Shown in pieces: positions 1-7,933 of a stretch of DNA of 22,085 nucleotides (positions are counted from its first letter, which is position 1; the number at the start of each line of letters is the position of its first letter). The notes below the pieces were generated by a model. That model saw only the letters and a program-made list of their open reading frames with translations. It had not been told where the DNA came from and ran no database searches. The stretch is taken from the NCBI GenBank assembly GCA_905197045.1, contig CAJJXG010000023.1:1-22085 (forward strand), in the 5' to 3' direction. A program made the translations under genes and the position numbers. The DNA comes from an uncultured Caryophanales bacterium. GTDB taxonomy: Bacteria; Bacillota_I; Bacilli_A; RFN20; CAG-826.

Positions 1-7
1 TATTTCA

Positions 8-48
8 TAAAAAAGTACCCCTTTCCTAATGTCTAGGATTTGGGGTAC
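8..48 (-). terminator. Intrinsic terminator after pgcA
   Basis: The arms GTACCCC (15-21) and GGGGTAC (42-48) pair perfectly, and TCCTA/TAGGA pair inside them. Read on the minus strand, the hairpin is followed by a T run (14-8). It lies about 65 bases past the phosphohexomutase stop. Confidence 0.85.
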
Positions 49-111
49 CTCTCATGTTGAGGCGTTTTATTTATTATTTTTATTTTAAATTCTACTAAAA
101 CCTTGCAAATC

Positions 112-1830
112 TCAATTATTTTTATTTATGTGAAGCAAAGCAGTAAGTTCTTTATAATATTTGTCGCATCTTTCTTCAGCTTTAGTTAAAGATTTATCAA
201 CCACTTCAATATAGAATTTACATTTTGGTTCGGTGCCACTTGGTCTAACGCAAATTGAGCTACGATCTTCAAATATAAACTTAATTAAATCACCATTTGG
301 TAAGTTTTCGATTTTTGTCGATTCTCTACTAGTTAAATCGTAGCGAGTTAAATTAAAATAGTTTTCGATAATCTTAACTTTATTGCCACATAATTCTTTT
401 ATTGGATTAGCTTCTAAACCTTTCATGATTTCTTGCATTTCTTCATGACCTCTACTGCCTTTAAAGTAGATATTATAAAGTTTAGATTTATGTTGACCAT
501 AGGTTTCACCAAGCTTTTGATAAGCTTCTTCTAAAGTTAAGCCATGTTGTTTATACCATAAAGCGGCTTCACAATATAAAAGAATTGCTTGAATACCATC
601 TTTATCTCTAACAAAAGGTTTAATCAAGCAGCCATAACTTTCTTCATAGCCAAAAATAAATTGTGGACCACCATTAACTTCATAAAAATGAATACGATCG
701 CCAATATATTTAAATCCAGTTAAGAAAGATTCACATCTTACACCATAATGAGCGCAAATTTCTCCACCAAGTGAAGAAGAAACTACAGTGTTATATACGA
801 CTGGATCTTTAGGCATTTCATCTTTTCTAATTCTTTCTTTAATAATGTAATCAAGAAGAATGGCTGCTCCTTCATTTCCGGTAATTAATGTATATTCACC
901 TTTTCTATTTTTACAAGCAAGTCCAACTCTATCTCCATCAGGATCAGTCATAACAATAATATCGGCGTCAACTTCTTTAGCTAGTTTAATAGGTTCAATA
1001 TAACTTCTTGGATCTTCAGGATTTGGAGAAAGTGTGCCACTAAAAGCAGGGTCAGGATTACATTGTGATAAGACAGGATAAATGTTATAGCCGCATTCAT
1101 GGAAAACTCGCATAGCATTTACAAAACTAGTGCCATGATTTGGAGTATAAACAATCTTGAAATCCTTTTTGTCTAAATCTGGATTAATTTGAACTGATTT
1201 ACAAAGATCAACATAATTATCATCTAAAGATTTAGGGAGAACAAAATTTTCTCCTTTTTTATCAGAATTTGGGACTTCTAAAAGAAGCTCATCACCAAGT
1301 GTTTTAATAATATCAATTAAATCTTTAATTTTACTTGGAACTAGTTGGCAGCCAAATTCATCATAAACTTTAAAACCATTATCTTCTTTAGGGTTATGAC
1401 TGGCTGTAATCATAATTCCACCACTAGCTTTTTTAGCTCTTACAGCATAGCTTAATTCTGGTGTTGGTCTTAAAGAATCAAAAATAAAGGTATTAATACC
1501 CATCTTGTTTAAAATTTCTGCACATTCTAGGGTGAATTCTCTAGAGAAGAAACGGTTATCGTGAGAAATGACGCAACTTTGTGGGAATTTAAAATGCTTA
1601 AGCAAATAAAGTCCAAACCCAACGCATGCTTTTCTAATAGTATAAAAATTAATACGATTTGTTCCTGGACCTAATATACCTCTCATTCCAGCAGTTCCAA
1701 ATTCAATATCTTGGAAAAAGGCATCATCAATATCCGCTGAAGACATTGCTTTTAACTTTTCTTTGTCTTCGTTAGAGACAACTGGACTATTAAGCCATCT
1801 TTGATAATTCTCTTGTGTCATATTCGCCAT
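112..1830 (-). CDS. pgcA: Phosphoglucomutase/phosphomannomutase (alpha-D-phosphohexomutase)
   Basis: This cytoplasmic enzyme interconverts hexose 1- and 6-phosphates, feeding UDP-glucose or GDP-mannose synthesis. All four family signatures are present: the phosphoserine loop TASHNP at residues 142-147 (Ser144), the metal loop DPDGDR at 296-301, the sugar-binding loop GYEESYG at 394-400, and the phosphate-binding RPSGTEPK at 529-536. At 572 aa it matches the long PgcA type of Bacillus (about 580 aa) rather than the 450-aa GlmM type. The start has GAGG eight bases upstream; a second Met at residue 4 is possible. The stop is TGA. It lies 101 bases downstream of the C-N hydrolase on the same strand with no clear terminator between, so partial co-transcription is possible. 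Whether glucose or mannose phosphate is preferred cannot be told from sequence. Confidence 0.95.
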   Translation of the reverse strand: MANMTQENYQRWLNSPVVSNEDKEKLKAMSSADIDDAFFQDIEFGTAGMRGILGPGTNRINFYTIRKACVGFGLYLLKHFKFPQSCVISHDNRFFSREFTLECAEILNKMGINTFIFDSLRPTPELSYAVRAKKASGGIMITASHNPKEDNGFKVYDEFGCQLVPSKIKDLIDIIKTLGDELLLEVPNSDKKGENFVLPKSLDDNYVDLCKSVQINPDLDKKDFKIVYTPNHGTSFVNAMRVFHECGYNIYPVLSQCNPDPAFSGTLSPNPEDPRSYIEPIKLAKEVDADIIVMTDPDGDRVGLACKNRKGEYTLITGNEGAAILLDYIIKERIRKDEMPKDPVVYNTVVSSSLGGEICAHYGVRCESFLTGFKYIGDRIHFYEVNGGPQFIFGYEESYGCLIKPFVRDKDGIQAILLYCEAALWYKQHGLTLEEAYQKLGETYGQHKSKLYNIYFKGSRGHEEMQEIMKGLEANPIKELCGNKVKIIENYFNLTRYDLTSRESTKIENLPNGDLIKFIFEDRSSICVRPSGTEPKCKFYIEVVDKSLTKAEERCDKYYKELTALLHINKNN

Positions 1831-1872
1831 ATTAAATACCTCAATTTCGGCTCTATAATATAATTTTTCTTG

Positions 1873-1886
1873 GTGTTTTAAAACAC
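1873..1886. repeat. 14-bp perfect palindrome in the pgcA leader
   Basis: GTGTTTTAAAACAC is perfectly self-complementary and lies 42 bases upstream of the pgcA start. No T run follows on either strand, so it is not a standard terminator. It could be an operator, but no regulator is encoded nearby. Confidence 0.5.
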
Positions 1887-1931
1887 ATTTATTTATTTTT
1901 GTTTAATTTATTTTAGAAAGTTAAATAAATT

Positions 1932-3161
1932 TTATTTATTTAAAGAAAAAGTAAAAACACTTCCTTCTTCTTCAAACTCTTCGTTAGATATCCAAGTTGC
2001 CTCTAAATTATCTAAATCGTAAAGAACTGACCAAACTGTAATGTTGTTGCTATCGCTTCCAACTGTTTGATTCCACTTTCTTCTTCCAAGGTCTTCGAGT
2101 AACTTTAAGGATTGTTCTTTACTAAAATGTCCTTCAGTATTTGATCCATCAGGATTTATTGTTTCCTTAATGTAATTATATCTATCAAGACCTTTCATAT
2201 CTTCTTGAGTTTCATTAGCGTAATATCCTGGAGTCACAATAAAGTTAGTAATGTATTGGAAGTTATTTTGAGCTTCATCTTCTCCAAGCATTTTATCTTG
2301 GTCATTATAATAAACTTTTAAAACTCTTTTTGTACCATCAATATCTGTGCTATCAGTTGCATCCTCATTAACCCACTCTAAAATAGCACTTTTGCCACTT
2401 TTATCGGCAACCATATAATGGAATGAGCTGTTAGCTGAATCATGGAAATCATATTTTTTAACAAGTTCGACTGCTTCTTCTACATCATCTGCATAATCAA
2501 GAATCATTCTTAGCATTGTAGTTGATGTTAAATCAGGTTTTTCTGTTTGTTGATTTGTTGAATAAGAAAGATCGCCTGGACCTTGATAAGACATATAAAT
2601 TCCACAGCTTACACCTGCATCATTCATTCCATCAAGTGGTGCATAAGCAGCAGCAATTGCTGTAAGATTGTCAATTAATCCATTAATTCCATCACCAAGA
2701 CCTAAAAATTGGAGATCAACGCTAGAGATGGAGGCGTGTCGTCCATTTCCTGGATTTGTATGCAAAATAAGTGATGATGTGGATGCAAAATCGTAATTTC
2801 TTCCAAATAAATGATTTCCATTTTCATCAATTGTTGTAAAAGAAGAACATCCAACTTCTGGTGCCTCCATAGAAATAGGAATAATTCCTTTTGTAATATT
2901 ATCAACGATGAACTGAATAAGGTCAGTATCATTACTTACTCCGCCTTGCTCAATAAATTCATCAAAATAATATCCTCCATCCATAGTCATTTCATAAACC
3001 TTGCCGGCTTTATTTTCTGGATGGGCTGGGATGATTTCTTTAATGGAAGAAATTGAATTTAATTCTTTCCCCCAAATACCATATAAAGTAGCAACACCAG
3101 CTGTAGCGATTGCTACAACGCCAACACCTACTCCAATTAAAATCTTGTATATTAATTTCAT
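1932..3161 (-). CDS. Membrane-anchored linear amide C-N hydrolase (choloylglycine hydrolase/acyltransferase-like, Ntn fold)
   Basis: A 409-aa protein with one hydrophobic N-terminal segment (about residues 4-28) after a short positive start, so it is predicted to be anchored or secreted. The Ntn core begins at Cys105 in GCSSFTT, followed by GRNYD (120-124), the DGMNDAG segment (178-184) and an NSSFHYMVADKSG block near 244-256. This order is typical of the C45/C59-like Ntn hydrolases, where an N-terminal Cys exposed by self-cleavage attacks linear amides such as bile-salt or N-acyl amide bonds. Here the Cys follows about 104 residues, so removal of a propeptide would be needed. AGGAGAG lies just upstream of the start. 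Substrate is unknown; bile-salt hydrolysis is one guess for a gut organism, but true Bsh enzymes lack this anchor. Confidence 0.8.
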   Translation of the reverse strand: MKLIYKILIGVGVGVVAIATAGVATLYGIWGKELNSISSIKEIIPAHPENKAGKVYEMTMDGGYYFDEFIEQGGVSNDTDLIQFIVDNITKGIIPISMEAPEVGCSSFTTIDENGNHLFGRNYDFASTSSLILHTNPGNGRHASISSVDLQFLGLGDGINGLIDNLTAIAAAYAPLDGMNDAGVSCGIYMSYQGPGDLSYSTNQQTEKPDLTSTTMLRMILDYADDVEEAVELVKKYDFHDSANSSFHYMVADKSGKSAILEWVNEDATDSTDIDGTKRVLKVYYNDQDKMLGEDEAQNNFQYITNFIVTPGYYANETQEDMKGLDRYNYIKETINPDGSNTEGHFSKEQSLKLLEDLGRRKWNQTVGSDSNNITVWSVLYDLDNLEATWISNEEFEEEGSVFTFSLNK

Positions 3162-3187
3162 AAGCTCTCCTTTTCAAACTACAATAA

Positions 3188-3215
3188 TTTATACTTAAAC
3201 AAAGCAAAAAGCAAA
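3188..3215 (-). promoter_or_regulatory. Candidate promoter of the C-N hydrolase gene
   Basis: On the minus strand TTTGCT (3215-3210) and TATAAA (3193-3188) are separated by 16 bases and sit upstream of the AGGAGAG site. The -35 match is only partial. Confidence 0.4.
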
Positions 3216-3230
3216 TATTTTAAACATCAA

Positions 3231-3308
3231 ATTTAAAAAATAGTTGAGTTTTACAAGGTTTTTTAAAAAATAGTGCACTTTTAATTAAAATCAAAAACTC
3301 AACTATTT
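3231..3308 (-). terminator. Long-loop inverted repeat, probable terminator of the pseudouridine synthase gene
   Basis: Arms 3238-3252 and 3294-3308 are perfectly complementary over 15 bp (core TAGTTGAGTTTT). The loop is 41 bases and contains further A/T palindromes. On the minus strand the second arm runs straight into six T, as in an intrinsic terminator. It lies about 80 bases past the stop. Confidence 0.6.
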
Positions 3309-3386
3309 ACGATTATCTTTATTATAAGAATTAAATATGTAATCTCTAAAATAACTTTTTTATAAAGCTTATAATACATTTAAAAT

Positions 3387-4376
3387 TCAAAAGTTAGTAA
3401 TTTTTAAATTAAGCTTTTTTAAAATCGATAATTCTTTTTCACTAATTGTAGCCTTAAAAACTCTATTAGAAAGATAGGAAAGTTCACCTGGAACATTTTT
3501 AAAAGTTAAAGAATAAGCTATTAAAAACTGAGTTCGATAATCAAATTCTTTTTCAAAAATTTTGTTTTTCTTAAAATCTCCATATTTTTCATCACCAACT
3601 ATTGGGCAACCAATTGAAGCAAAATGTACTCTTAATTGATGAGTCCTTCCTGTTATTAAACTTGCTTTAATTAAAGAATATTCTTTGTTTGAATCTAAAA
3701 CTTTATATATTGTTTTAGCTTCCTTTGCGCCGCTTTCTATCGTTCCAATTTTAACAAAGCCACTATTAGCATCTTTATAAAGTGGAGCATCAATTATTCC
3801 TTCTTTTTTTGAAGGGTTATTAAAAGTTAAAACTAAATATTCTTTAACAATCTCTTCGTGTTTAGCTAATAAATCTAGCATTATTTGAGAGGAGAATAGA
3901 TTTTTAGCAAATATTACAAGACCAGAAGTATTTCGATCTAAACGATGCACAGGAGAAGGTTTATAAGATGTGCCATCATTTTTAAACTCGTTTTTATTAT
4001 ATAAATAAGATAAAACTAAATTTGATAGAGTAATTCTTTTTTCACTATTATCTCCATGAGCTAGTAAGCCTTTTGGCTTATTAACTATTAAAATATTTTT
4101 ATCTTCATAAACTATATCAAGATTACTTTTTAAATTAACCTTACTCACATCAACAGGTTTATTGAATTCGTTAATTTGTTCATCACTAACATATATTCTC
4201 AATACATCGTTTTCTTTTAAGATATAATTTTCCTTAATCCACTTCCCGTTTACTTTCACATCTTTTTTTCTAAATGTTTTATAAATAAAAGATAAAGGAG
4301 CTTCATTTAAAAATTTACGAACAAACTTGTCTGCTCTTTGATTCGAGTTCTCTTTATTAATTAATATCTCTTTCAT
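3387..4376 (-). CDS. RluA-family 23S/tRNA pseudouridine synthase
   Basis: It converts specific uridines in rRNA (RluC/RluD type) or tRNA to pseudouridine. An S4-like RNA-binding domain occupies about residues 10-65, ending in the VLRIYV strand. The catalytic domain follows: the linker IVNKPKGLLAHG (97-108), motif HRLDRNTSG at 144-152 with catalytic Asp147, and the C-terminal GRTHQLRVH block (243-251) followed by PIVGDEKYG. The 329-aa length is normal for the RluC/D group. No good Shine-Dalgarno lies before the ATG, unlike most neighbours. The gene is divergent from tRNA-Ser, with overlapping promoter space. The stop is TGA. Which uridine is modified cannot be decided from sequence alone. Confidence 0.9.
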   Translation of the reverse strand: MKEILINKENSNQRADKFVRKFLNEAPLSFIYKTFRKKDVKVNGKWIKENYILKENDVLRIYVSDEQINEFNKPVDVSKVNLKSNLDIVYEDKNILIVNKPKGLLAHGDNSEKRITLSNLVLSYLYNKNEFKNDGTSYKPSPVHRLDRNTSGLVIFAKNLFSSQIMLDLLAKHEEIVKEYLVLTFNNPSKKEGIIDAPLYKDANSGFVKIGTIESGAKEAKTIYKVLDSNKEYSLIKASLITGRTHQLRVHFASIGCPIVGDEKYGDFKKNKIFEKEFDYRTQFLIAYSLTFKNVPGELSYLSNRVFKATISEKELSILKKLNLKITNF

Positions 4377-4401
4377 AATCTAAAAAATAATCAAATTTTT
4401 A

Positions 4402-4431
4402 ATGACAAAACCAGCCTGATATTGTTAAAAT
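4402..4431 (+). promoter_or_regulatory. Candidate promoter of tRNA-Ser(GGA)
   Basis: ATGACA (4402-4407) and TAAAAT (4426-4431) are spaced by 18 bases, 35 bases before the mature tRNA. A hairpin ATGCAC (4437-4442) / GTGCAT (4455-4460) fills the leader between promoter and tRNA. Confidence 0.5.
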
Positions 4432-4466
4432 ACTTAATGCACGTAGTTTAATAAGTGCATGAAGCC

Positions 4467-4557
4467 GGAGAAATACCCAAGAGGCTGAAGGGGTGGGCTT
4501 GGAAAGCTCATAGTTCTGTAACAGGAAGCAGGGGTTCAAATCCCCTTTTCTCCGCCA
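4467..4557 (+). tRNA. tRNA-Ser(GGA)
   Basis: The acceptor arms GGAGAAA (4467-4473) and TTTCTCC pair, followed by discriminator G and encoded CCA (4555-4557). The anticodon loop TTGGAAA gives GGA at 4501-4503. The long variable arm and the GGTTCAAATCC T-loop fit a class II serine tRNA. Confidence 0.95.
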
Positions 4558-4566
4558 GATGTCTAT

Positions 4567-4592
4567 AACACGATAATTATCGTGTTTTTTTA
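4567..4592 (+). terminator. Intrinsic terminator of tRNA-Ser
   Basis: The palindrome AACACGATAATTATCGTGTT (4567-4586) is followed by a run of T. It starts 10 bases after the CCA end. Confidence 0.9.
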
Positions 4593-4771
4593 TTGCTTGA
4601 AATAAATTTAAAGTTAAAAATTAATAAAACACCTTCCAAACAAATACAATTTTACACGATATTTATCGCTCTAACTAGAGTTTTAAAAATAGGCATAAAG
4701 AAAATAATATCTCCACCGCTTTTTGCTTCAAATTCAAAGCGAAATAATAATTTTTATCTCCGTGTTTAAAG

Positions 4772-4801
4772 TGCGCATTTTTTTCACGTAAAAAATGCGC
4801 A
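4772..4801. repeat. 12-bp inverted repeat beyond the terminator
   Basis: TGCGCATTTTTT and AAAAAATGCGCA form a perfect hairpin with a short CACGT-centred loop. On the minus strand it comes just after the T run of the terminator at 4801-4845. It has no T run of its own and no other gene reads into it except tRNA-Ser from the left. It may be a back-up terminator. Confidence 0.6.
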
Positions 4802-4845
4802 AAAAAAGAGAGCCGCTAATGAGTTTTGCTCACAAACGACTCTCT
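4801..4845 (-). terminator. Intrinsic terminator of the 4852-6164 operon
   Basis: Outer arms AGAGAG (4807-4812) and CTCTCT (4840-4845) pair, with CG and GAG/CTC pairs inside. On the minus strand the hairpin is followed by seven T (4807-4801). It ends six bases past the stop codon. Confidence 0.9.
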
Positions 4846-4851
4846 ATAATC

Positions 4852-5283
4852 TTACTTTTCTTCAGGTGGTAATGGTAAAGCAGTTTCTGAGGTTGAAACA
4901 TTAAAGTTTGCAACAACTTTTTCACCATCCAAACTAGAAAATAATCGACGTTGTTTTCTTCTTGCAACTCTTTCTTGTTCTCTTTCTTGAGTTTTGGCAG
5001 AAAAAGATAAAGCTAACGAATAAATAATTGTTCCAAGAATAAAAGTAATAACACCAAACCATTTAAAATCAATGCCACCAAGTAATGTCTTCATTCCTTC
5101 ATTTGGAGTTTCAAAAGGTGAGTAGGCAATTGGTGCATAATCATTGATTAAGCCAAGCACCAAAAAAATCAAAGCGTTAGCCGTAATTAAAACACCCAAA
5201 ACAAACCAAAATAATTGTTTTGCGGTAAAAACTTTAACTCTTTCTTTTTTGTTTACTTGTTCAAAGTTTTTTTCTTTGCGCAT
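4852..5283 (-). CDS. Hypothetical protein with two membrane segments
   Basis: I do not recognise this 143-aa protein. It has a positively charged N-terminus (residues 1-20), two hydrophobic segments (about 24-47 and 74-95) and a basic QEREQERVARRKQRR stretch (about 99-113). By the positive-inside rule both ends should be cytoplasmic, with a short external loop of about 26 residues. It starts five bases after the 291-aa gene, so the two form an operon ending at the terminator beside it. GGAAG inside the end of the upstream gene, about 15 bases from the ATG, may serve for initiation, or translation may be coupled. A role as membrane anchor for the upstream product is only a guess. Confidence 0.75.
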   Translation of the reverse strand: MRKEKNFEQVNKKERVKVFTAKQLFWFVLGVLITANALIFLVLGLINDYAPIAYSPFETPNEGMKTLLGGIDFKWFGVITFILGTIIYSLALSFSAKTQEREQERVARRKQRRLFSSLDGEKVVANFNVSTSETALPLPPEEK

Positions 5284-5288
5284 TTAAA

Positions 5289-6164
5289 CTATTTTTCTTC
5301 CTTGTTTTCTTCTGGTTTAGCTTGAGCTGCTGCTTCTCTAGCTTTTTGATTATCGCTAATTAATTCATTTAAAAGAGGTGTATAGTTTTCTCTCCAAGCA
5401 GCTTCGCTATCTCTAACAAAAGCAGCAATTTTAATATTTGCTTCGTTAAAGACATCAGTAAATGTTTTGCCTTTTGGTAAATCTCTTCTACCATTCATCA
5501 TTTCAACACTGTGGAAAACAGCATCTAATGCGTCAGTATAGAGTTCATCTTTACAAGTAGCACCTTGTCTAACAGTAGCAAGGCATCTTACTAAAGTATT
5601 TAAATCATTTTGAACAAAGTTTGAAGCAGGTGTAGGTTGACCTTTTGATTCTCTCATTGCTTTATTAAATTCAGCAAATTGACGATCAATCTCGCCATTT
5701 AAGGATAATAAAGCAACTGCTCTATAGAATCTTTCATCAGCATCTACAAGTTTTGTAATCTTTTCTTCTAATTGATTGTTTTGTCTTGCATAGTTAACAT
5801 GAAGTCTGATGACTTGAGTTAATTCTTCATGTAGTGGGATTGTTAATTCAAAAATTTTGATATTTTGTGCGTGATCAACTCTTAATCCATCACTAGCTTT
5901 TTTAATAACTGTTGAGTTATCGCTATAAAGTTCGTTTCCGTAGTCTTCAAGCTTCTTTCTTAATTGTTCACCTTTTTCACCATTTTGATCTAAAAATACT
6001 TTTAAAGGTGTGTTAAGTTTAATTTCATTAACAATTCCGTTTCTCTTGTAATCATAATATTTAACATCAAATCCGTTTGGTCTATTTAATGTGTATTCAA
6101 GAGTGTCTCTAAGAAGTGAATTGTAATAAACTAAAGAAACAATAACTCTACTAATAGTTTCCAT
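5289..6164 (-). CDS. Hypothetical soluble protein
   Basis: A 291-aa protein I cannot assign. No signal peptide or membrane segment is visible. The first 60 residues look beta/alpha mixed (VSLVYYNSLLRDTLEY), the middle (110-220) is largely helical with many charged residues, and the last 20 residues (AAAQAKPEENKEEK) are a disordered-looking Ala/Lys/Glu tail. There are two cysteines (194, 204) and no metal or nucleotide motif. AGGAG precedes the ATG by seven bases. It follows the HAD phosphatase after 63 bases and precedes the two-segment membrane protein by 5 bases, so its job is probably tied to that small membrane protein. Confidence 0.8.
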   Translation of the reverse strand: METISRVIVSLVYYNSLLRDTLEYTLNRPNGFDVKYYDYKRNGIVNEIKLNTPLKVFLDQNGEKGEQLRKKLEDYGNELYSDNSTVIKKASDGLRVDHAQNIKIFELTIPLHEELTQVIRLHVNYARQNNQLEEKITKLVDADERFYRAVALLSLNGEIDRQFAEFNKAMRESKGQPTPASNFVQNDLNTLVRCLATVRQGATCKDELYTDALDAVFHSVEMMNGRRDLPKGKTFTDVFNEANIKIAAFVRDSEAAWRENYTPLLNELISDNQKAREAAAQAKPEENKEEK

Positions 6165-6227
6165 ATATATCTCCTTTTGTCTTAAATAATTTTACTATTT
6201 TTGTTAAATATATCTAGTAAATATTCT

Positions 6228-7061
6228 TTACTTTTCATAAATATACCTTGATAAGTCCTCAAATTTATCAATTGTATATTTTGCATATTTTTTAACTGCT
6301 TCTGGTGCATGCCCCATACAGAATGAATTTTTAGGGAAAGCTTTAAATAAAGATATGTCGTTTCCACTATCACCAACTACATAAATTTCTTTATCTAAAT
6401 CATTTTTGCTTTCAAGTAATGTTTGAAGCGCTTTGGCTTTAGAACAATCCTTAGCAGTTATTTCAATAACGTTTTTACTCCAATTGCATTCAACATTATC
6501 ATATGTATTTCTTAAAATAGAATTAGCTTGTTTAGCTTTATTTTGCATCCTTTTACCAAGTCCAAAATAAATCATGATTTTAAAGATATGGCCATTTTTT
6601 AATTCTTCTTCATAATCGCTTTCTTTAGGCAAAAGATTTTCAGCATAAATACCTTGAGTTTTATAATAAACTCCAAAACCCCATCTAATAATTTTGCTTT
6701 TATAAACTAAATGAATCGATAAGCCTTTTTCAGTCATTAAAAATACGCCATGATTATGAAAAGTTTTAAATATTTCATCGATAATATTAGCGGCTTCATC
6801 ATTTTTAATAGTGTTTTGATAAATCATTTTTTCACCATCAAAGATACAAGCCCCATTATAAGAAATTGTGGCGCAAGGTCTACCAATTTTCTTGACTGTT
6901 TTTTGACAATATAAATGGCTTCTTCCGCTAATAAGAATTGTTTTTCCGCCATTATCTATAAAATTTTGCAAAAAGAAAAGATTAGGTTTAGAAATCATCT
7001 CCTTTGTATCTTTTGGATAAAATAAAGTACCATCTAAATCTGTTGCAATAATTTTTTTCAT
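6228..7061 (-). CDS. Cof-type HAD-IIB phosphatase
   Basis: A haloacid-dehalogenase phosphatase acting on small sugar phosphates or flavin/pyridoxal phosphates in the cytosol. All four HAD motifs are visible: DLDGT with nucleophile Asp8 and Asp10, motif II LISGR (Ser45), motif III DCSKAKAL (Lys208), and motif IV GDSGND (230-235). The long region between motifs II and III is the C2B cap that defines the IIB/Cof group. The 277-aa length is typical. No convincing Shine-Dalgarno precedes the ATG, and no terminator separates it from the following gene, so it may be the first gene of the 4852-7061 transcript. The substrate cannot be predicted. Confidence 0.88.
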   Translation of the reverse strand: MKKIIATDLDGTLFYPKDTKEMISKPNLFFLQNFIDNGGKTILISGRSHLYCQKTVKKIGRPCATISYNGACIFDGEKMIYQNTIKNDEAANIIDEIFKTFHNHGVFLMTEKGLSIHLVYKSKIIRWGFGVYYKTQGIYAENLLPKESDYEEELKNGHIFKIMIYFGLGKRMQNKAKQANSILRNTYDNVECNWSKNVIEITAKDCSKAKALQTLLESKNDLDKEIYVVGDSGNDISLFKAFPKNSFCMGHAPEAVKKYAKYTIDKFEDLSRYIYEK

Positions 7062-7218
7062 GCCATTTTATTTTACTATTTTTGAATAAAATTACAACCT
7101 AGTGTCATATCTAAGGAATTCTATTGAATTTCCAGAAAATACTGTGCAAAAATTCGTAATTTTCCAATTTTAAGAATTTTTTTAGATGTTTTGCTTTCAC
7201 AACATTAAAATTAAAGAT

Positions 7219-7247
7219 ACAAAAAGGCCACTCAAGTGAGCAGCCTT
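7219..7247 (-). terminator. Intrinsic terminator of hpf
   Basis: Positions 7224-7247 form a 10-bp stem with two G-T wobbles and a four-base loop. On the minus strand it ends in a T run (7225-7221). It lies 22 bases past the hpf stop. Confidence 0.8.
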
Positions 7248-7268
7248 CATTATCAAATCTTAGACAGC

Positions 7269-7826
7269 TTATAAATTAACCTTATTGTCGGCTTGAAGTA
7301 ATCCATAACCGCCATCTTCTCTTTTATAAACAACGCTGATTTTTTCATCGTCAGTATCAAGATAAAGATAGAAATCATGTCCGATTGCTTCCATTTCAAG
7401 AACTGCTTCTTCAACGGAAATTGGTTTAAGCGATAAGACTTTTGTTCTAACTACTTTTGATTCTTCTTCTTGAACACTTTCATCTTGAATTTCTTCAAAA
7501 GCGATAGCTTTTCCAATACCATCATGGTCATAACGTCTTCTTAATTTAGTTTTAAGTTTTCTCATTTGACCTTGAAGTTTGTCAATTGCAAGATCAAAAG
7601 CCGCGTATAAATCGTTTGTCTTAACTTCGGCTCTAAAAGTTGTATCTTTTGTGAAGATAGTAATTTCAACTTTTGCTTCACCTTTTTTGTAGCTTCTAAC
7701 TACAGCACGGCAACTTACTTCATCGTCATCTTTGAAGTATTTGTCCATTTTAGATAATTTTTTTGTTAATGCAGCAGAAATACCCTCTGTTACTTCGATA
7801 TTTTTGCCTATAATTTGATACTTCAT
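7269..7826 (-). CDS. hpf: Long-form ribosome hibernation promotion factor
   Basis: It binds the 30S decoding region in slow growth and dimerises ribosomes into inactive 100S particles. Residues 1-100 form the S30AE/YfiA domain: opening MKYQIIGKNIEVTEGI, a KVEITIFTKD strand, and the basic KLKTKLRRR helix that contacts rRNA. An acidic linker (110-124) leads to the C-terminal dimerisation domain (about 125-179) with VVRTKVLSLKPISVEEAV and the end GGYGLLQ. At 185 aa it is the long type of most Firmicutes. It has a near-ideal AGGAGAT site seven bases before the ATG and its own terminator, so it is probably a single-gene unit. A TATAAT (7867-7862, minus) lies upstream without a good -35. Confidence 0.95.
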   Translation of the reverse strand: MKYQIIGKNIEVTEGISAALTKKLSKMDKYFKDDDEVSCRAVVRSYKKGEAKVEITIFTKDTTFRAEVKTNDLYAAFDLAIDKLQGQMRKLKTKLRRRYDHDGIGKAIAFEEIQDESVQEEESKVVRTKVLSLKPISVEEAVLEMEAIGHDFYLYLDTDDEKISVVYKREDGGYGLLQADNKVNL

Positions 7827-7933
7827 GTAAATTATCTCCTTTTATGTGTTCTTCTAATTTAATTATAATATGAAATTAATTTTTAAGTATAGAAGATTAT
7901 AAAAAACTTAAAAATTATCGATAAACATCGAAT

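Noticed and set aside
2702..3198. Three short open frames within and beside the C-N hydrolase gene
   Set aside because: They are out-of-frame shadows of a well-supported gene.
6182..6376. Minus-strand 64-codon frame
   Set aside because: It overlaps the end of the HAD phosphatase in another frame and has no recognisable product.
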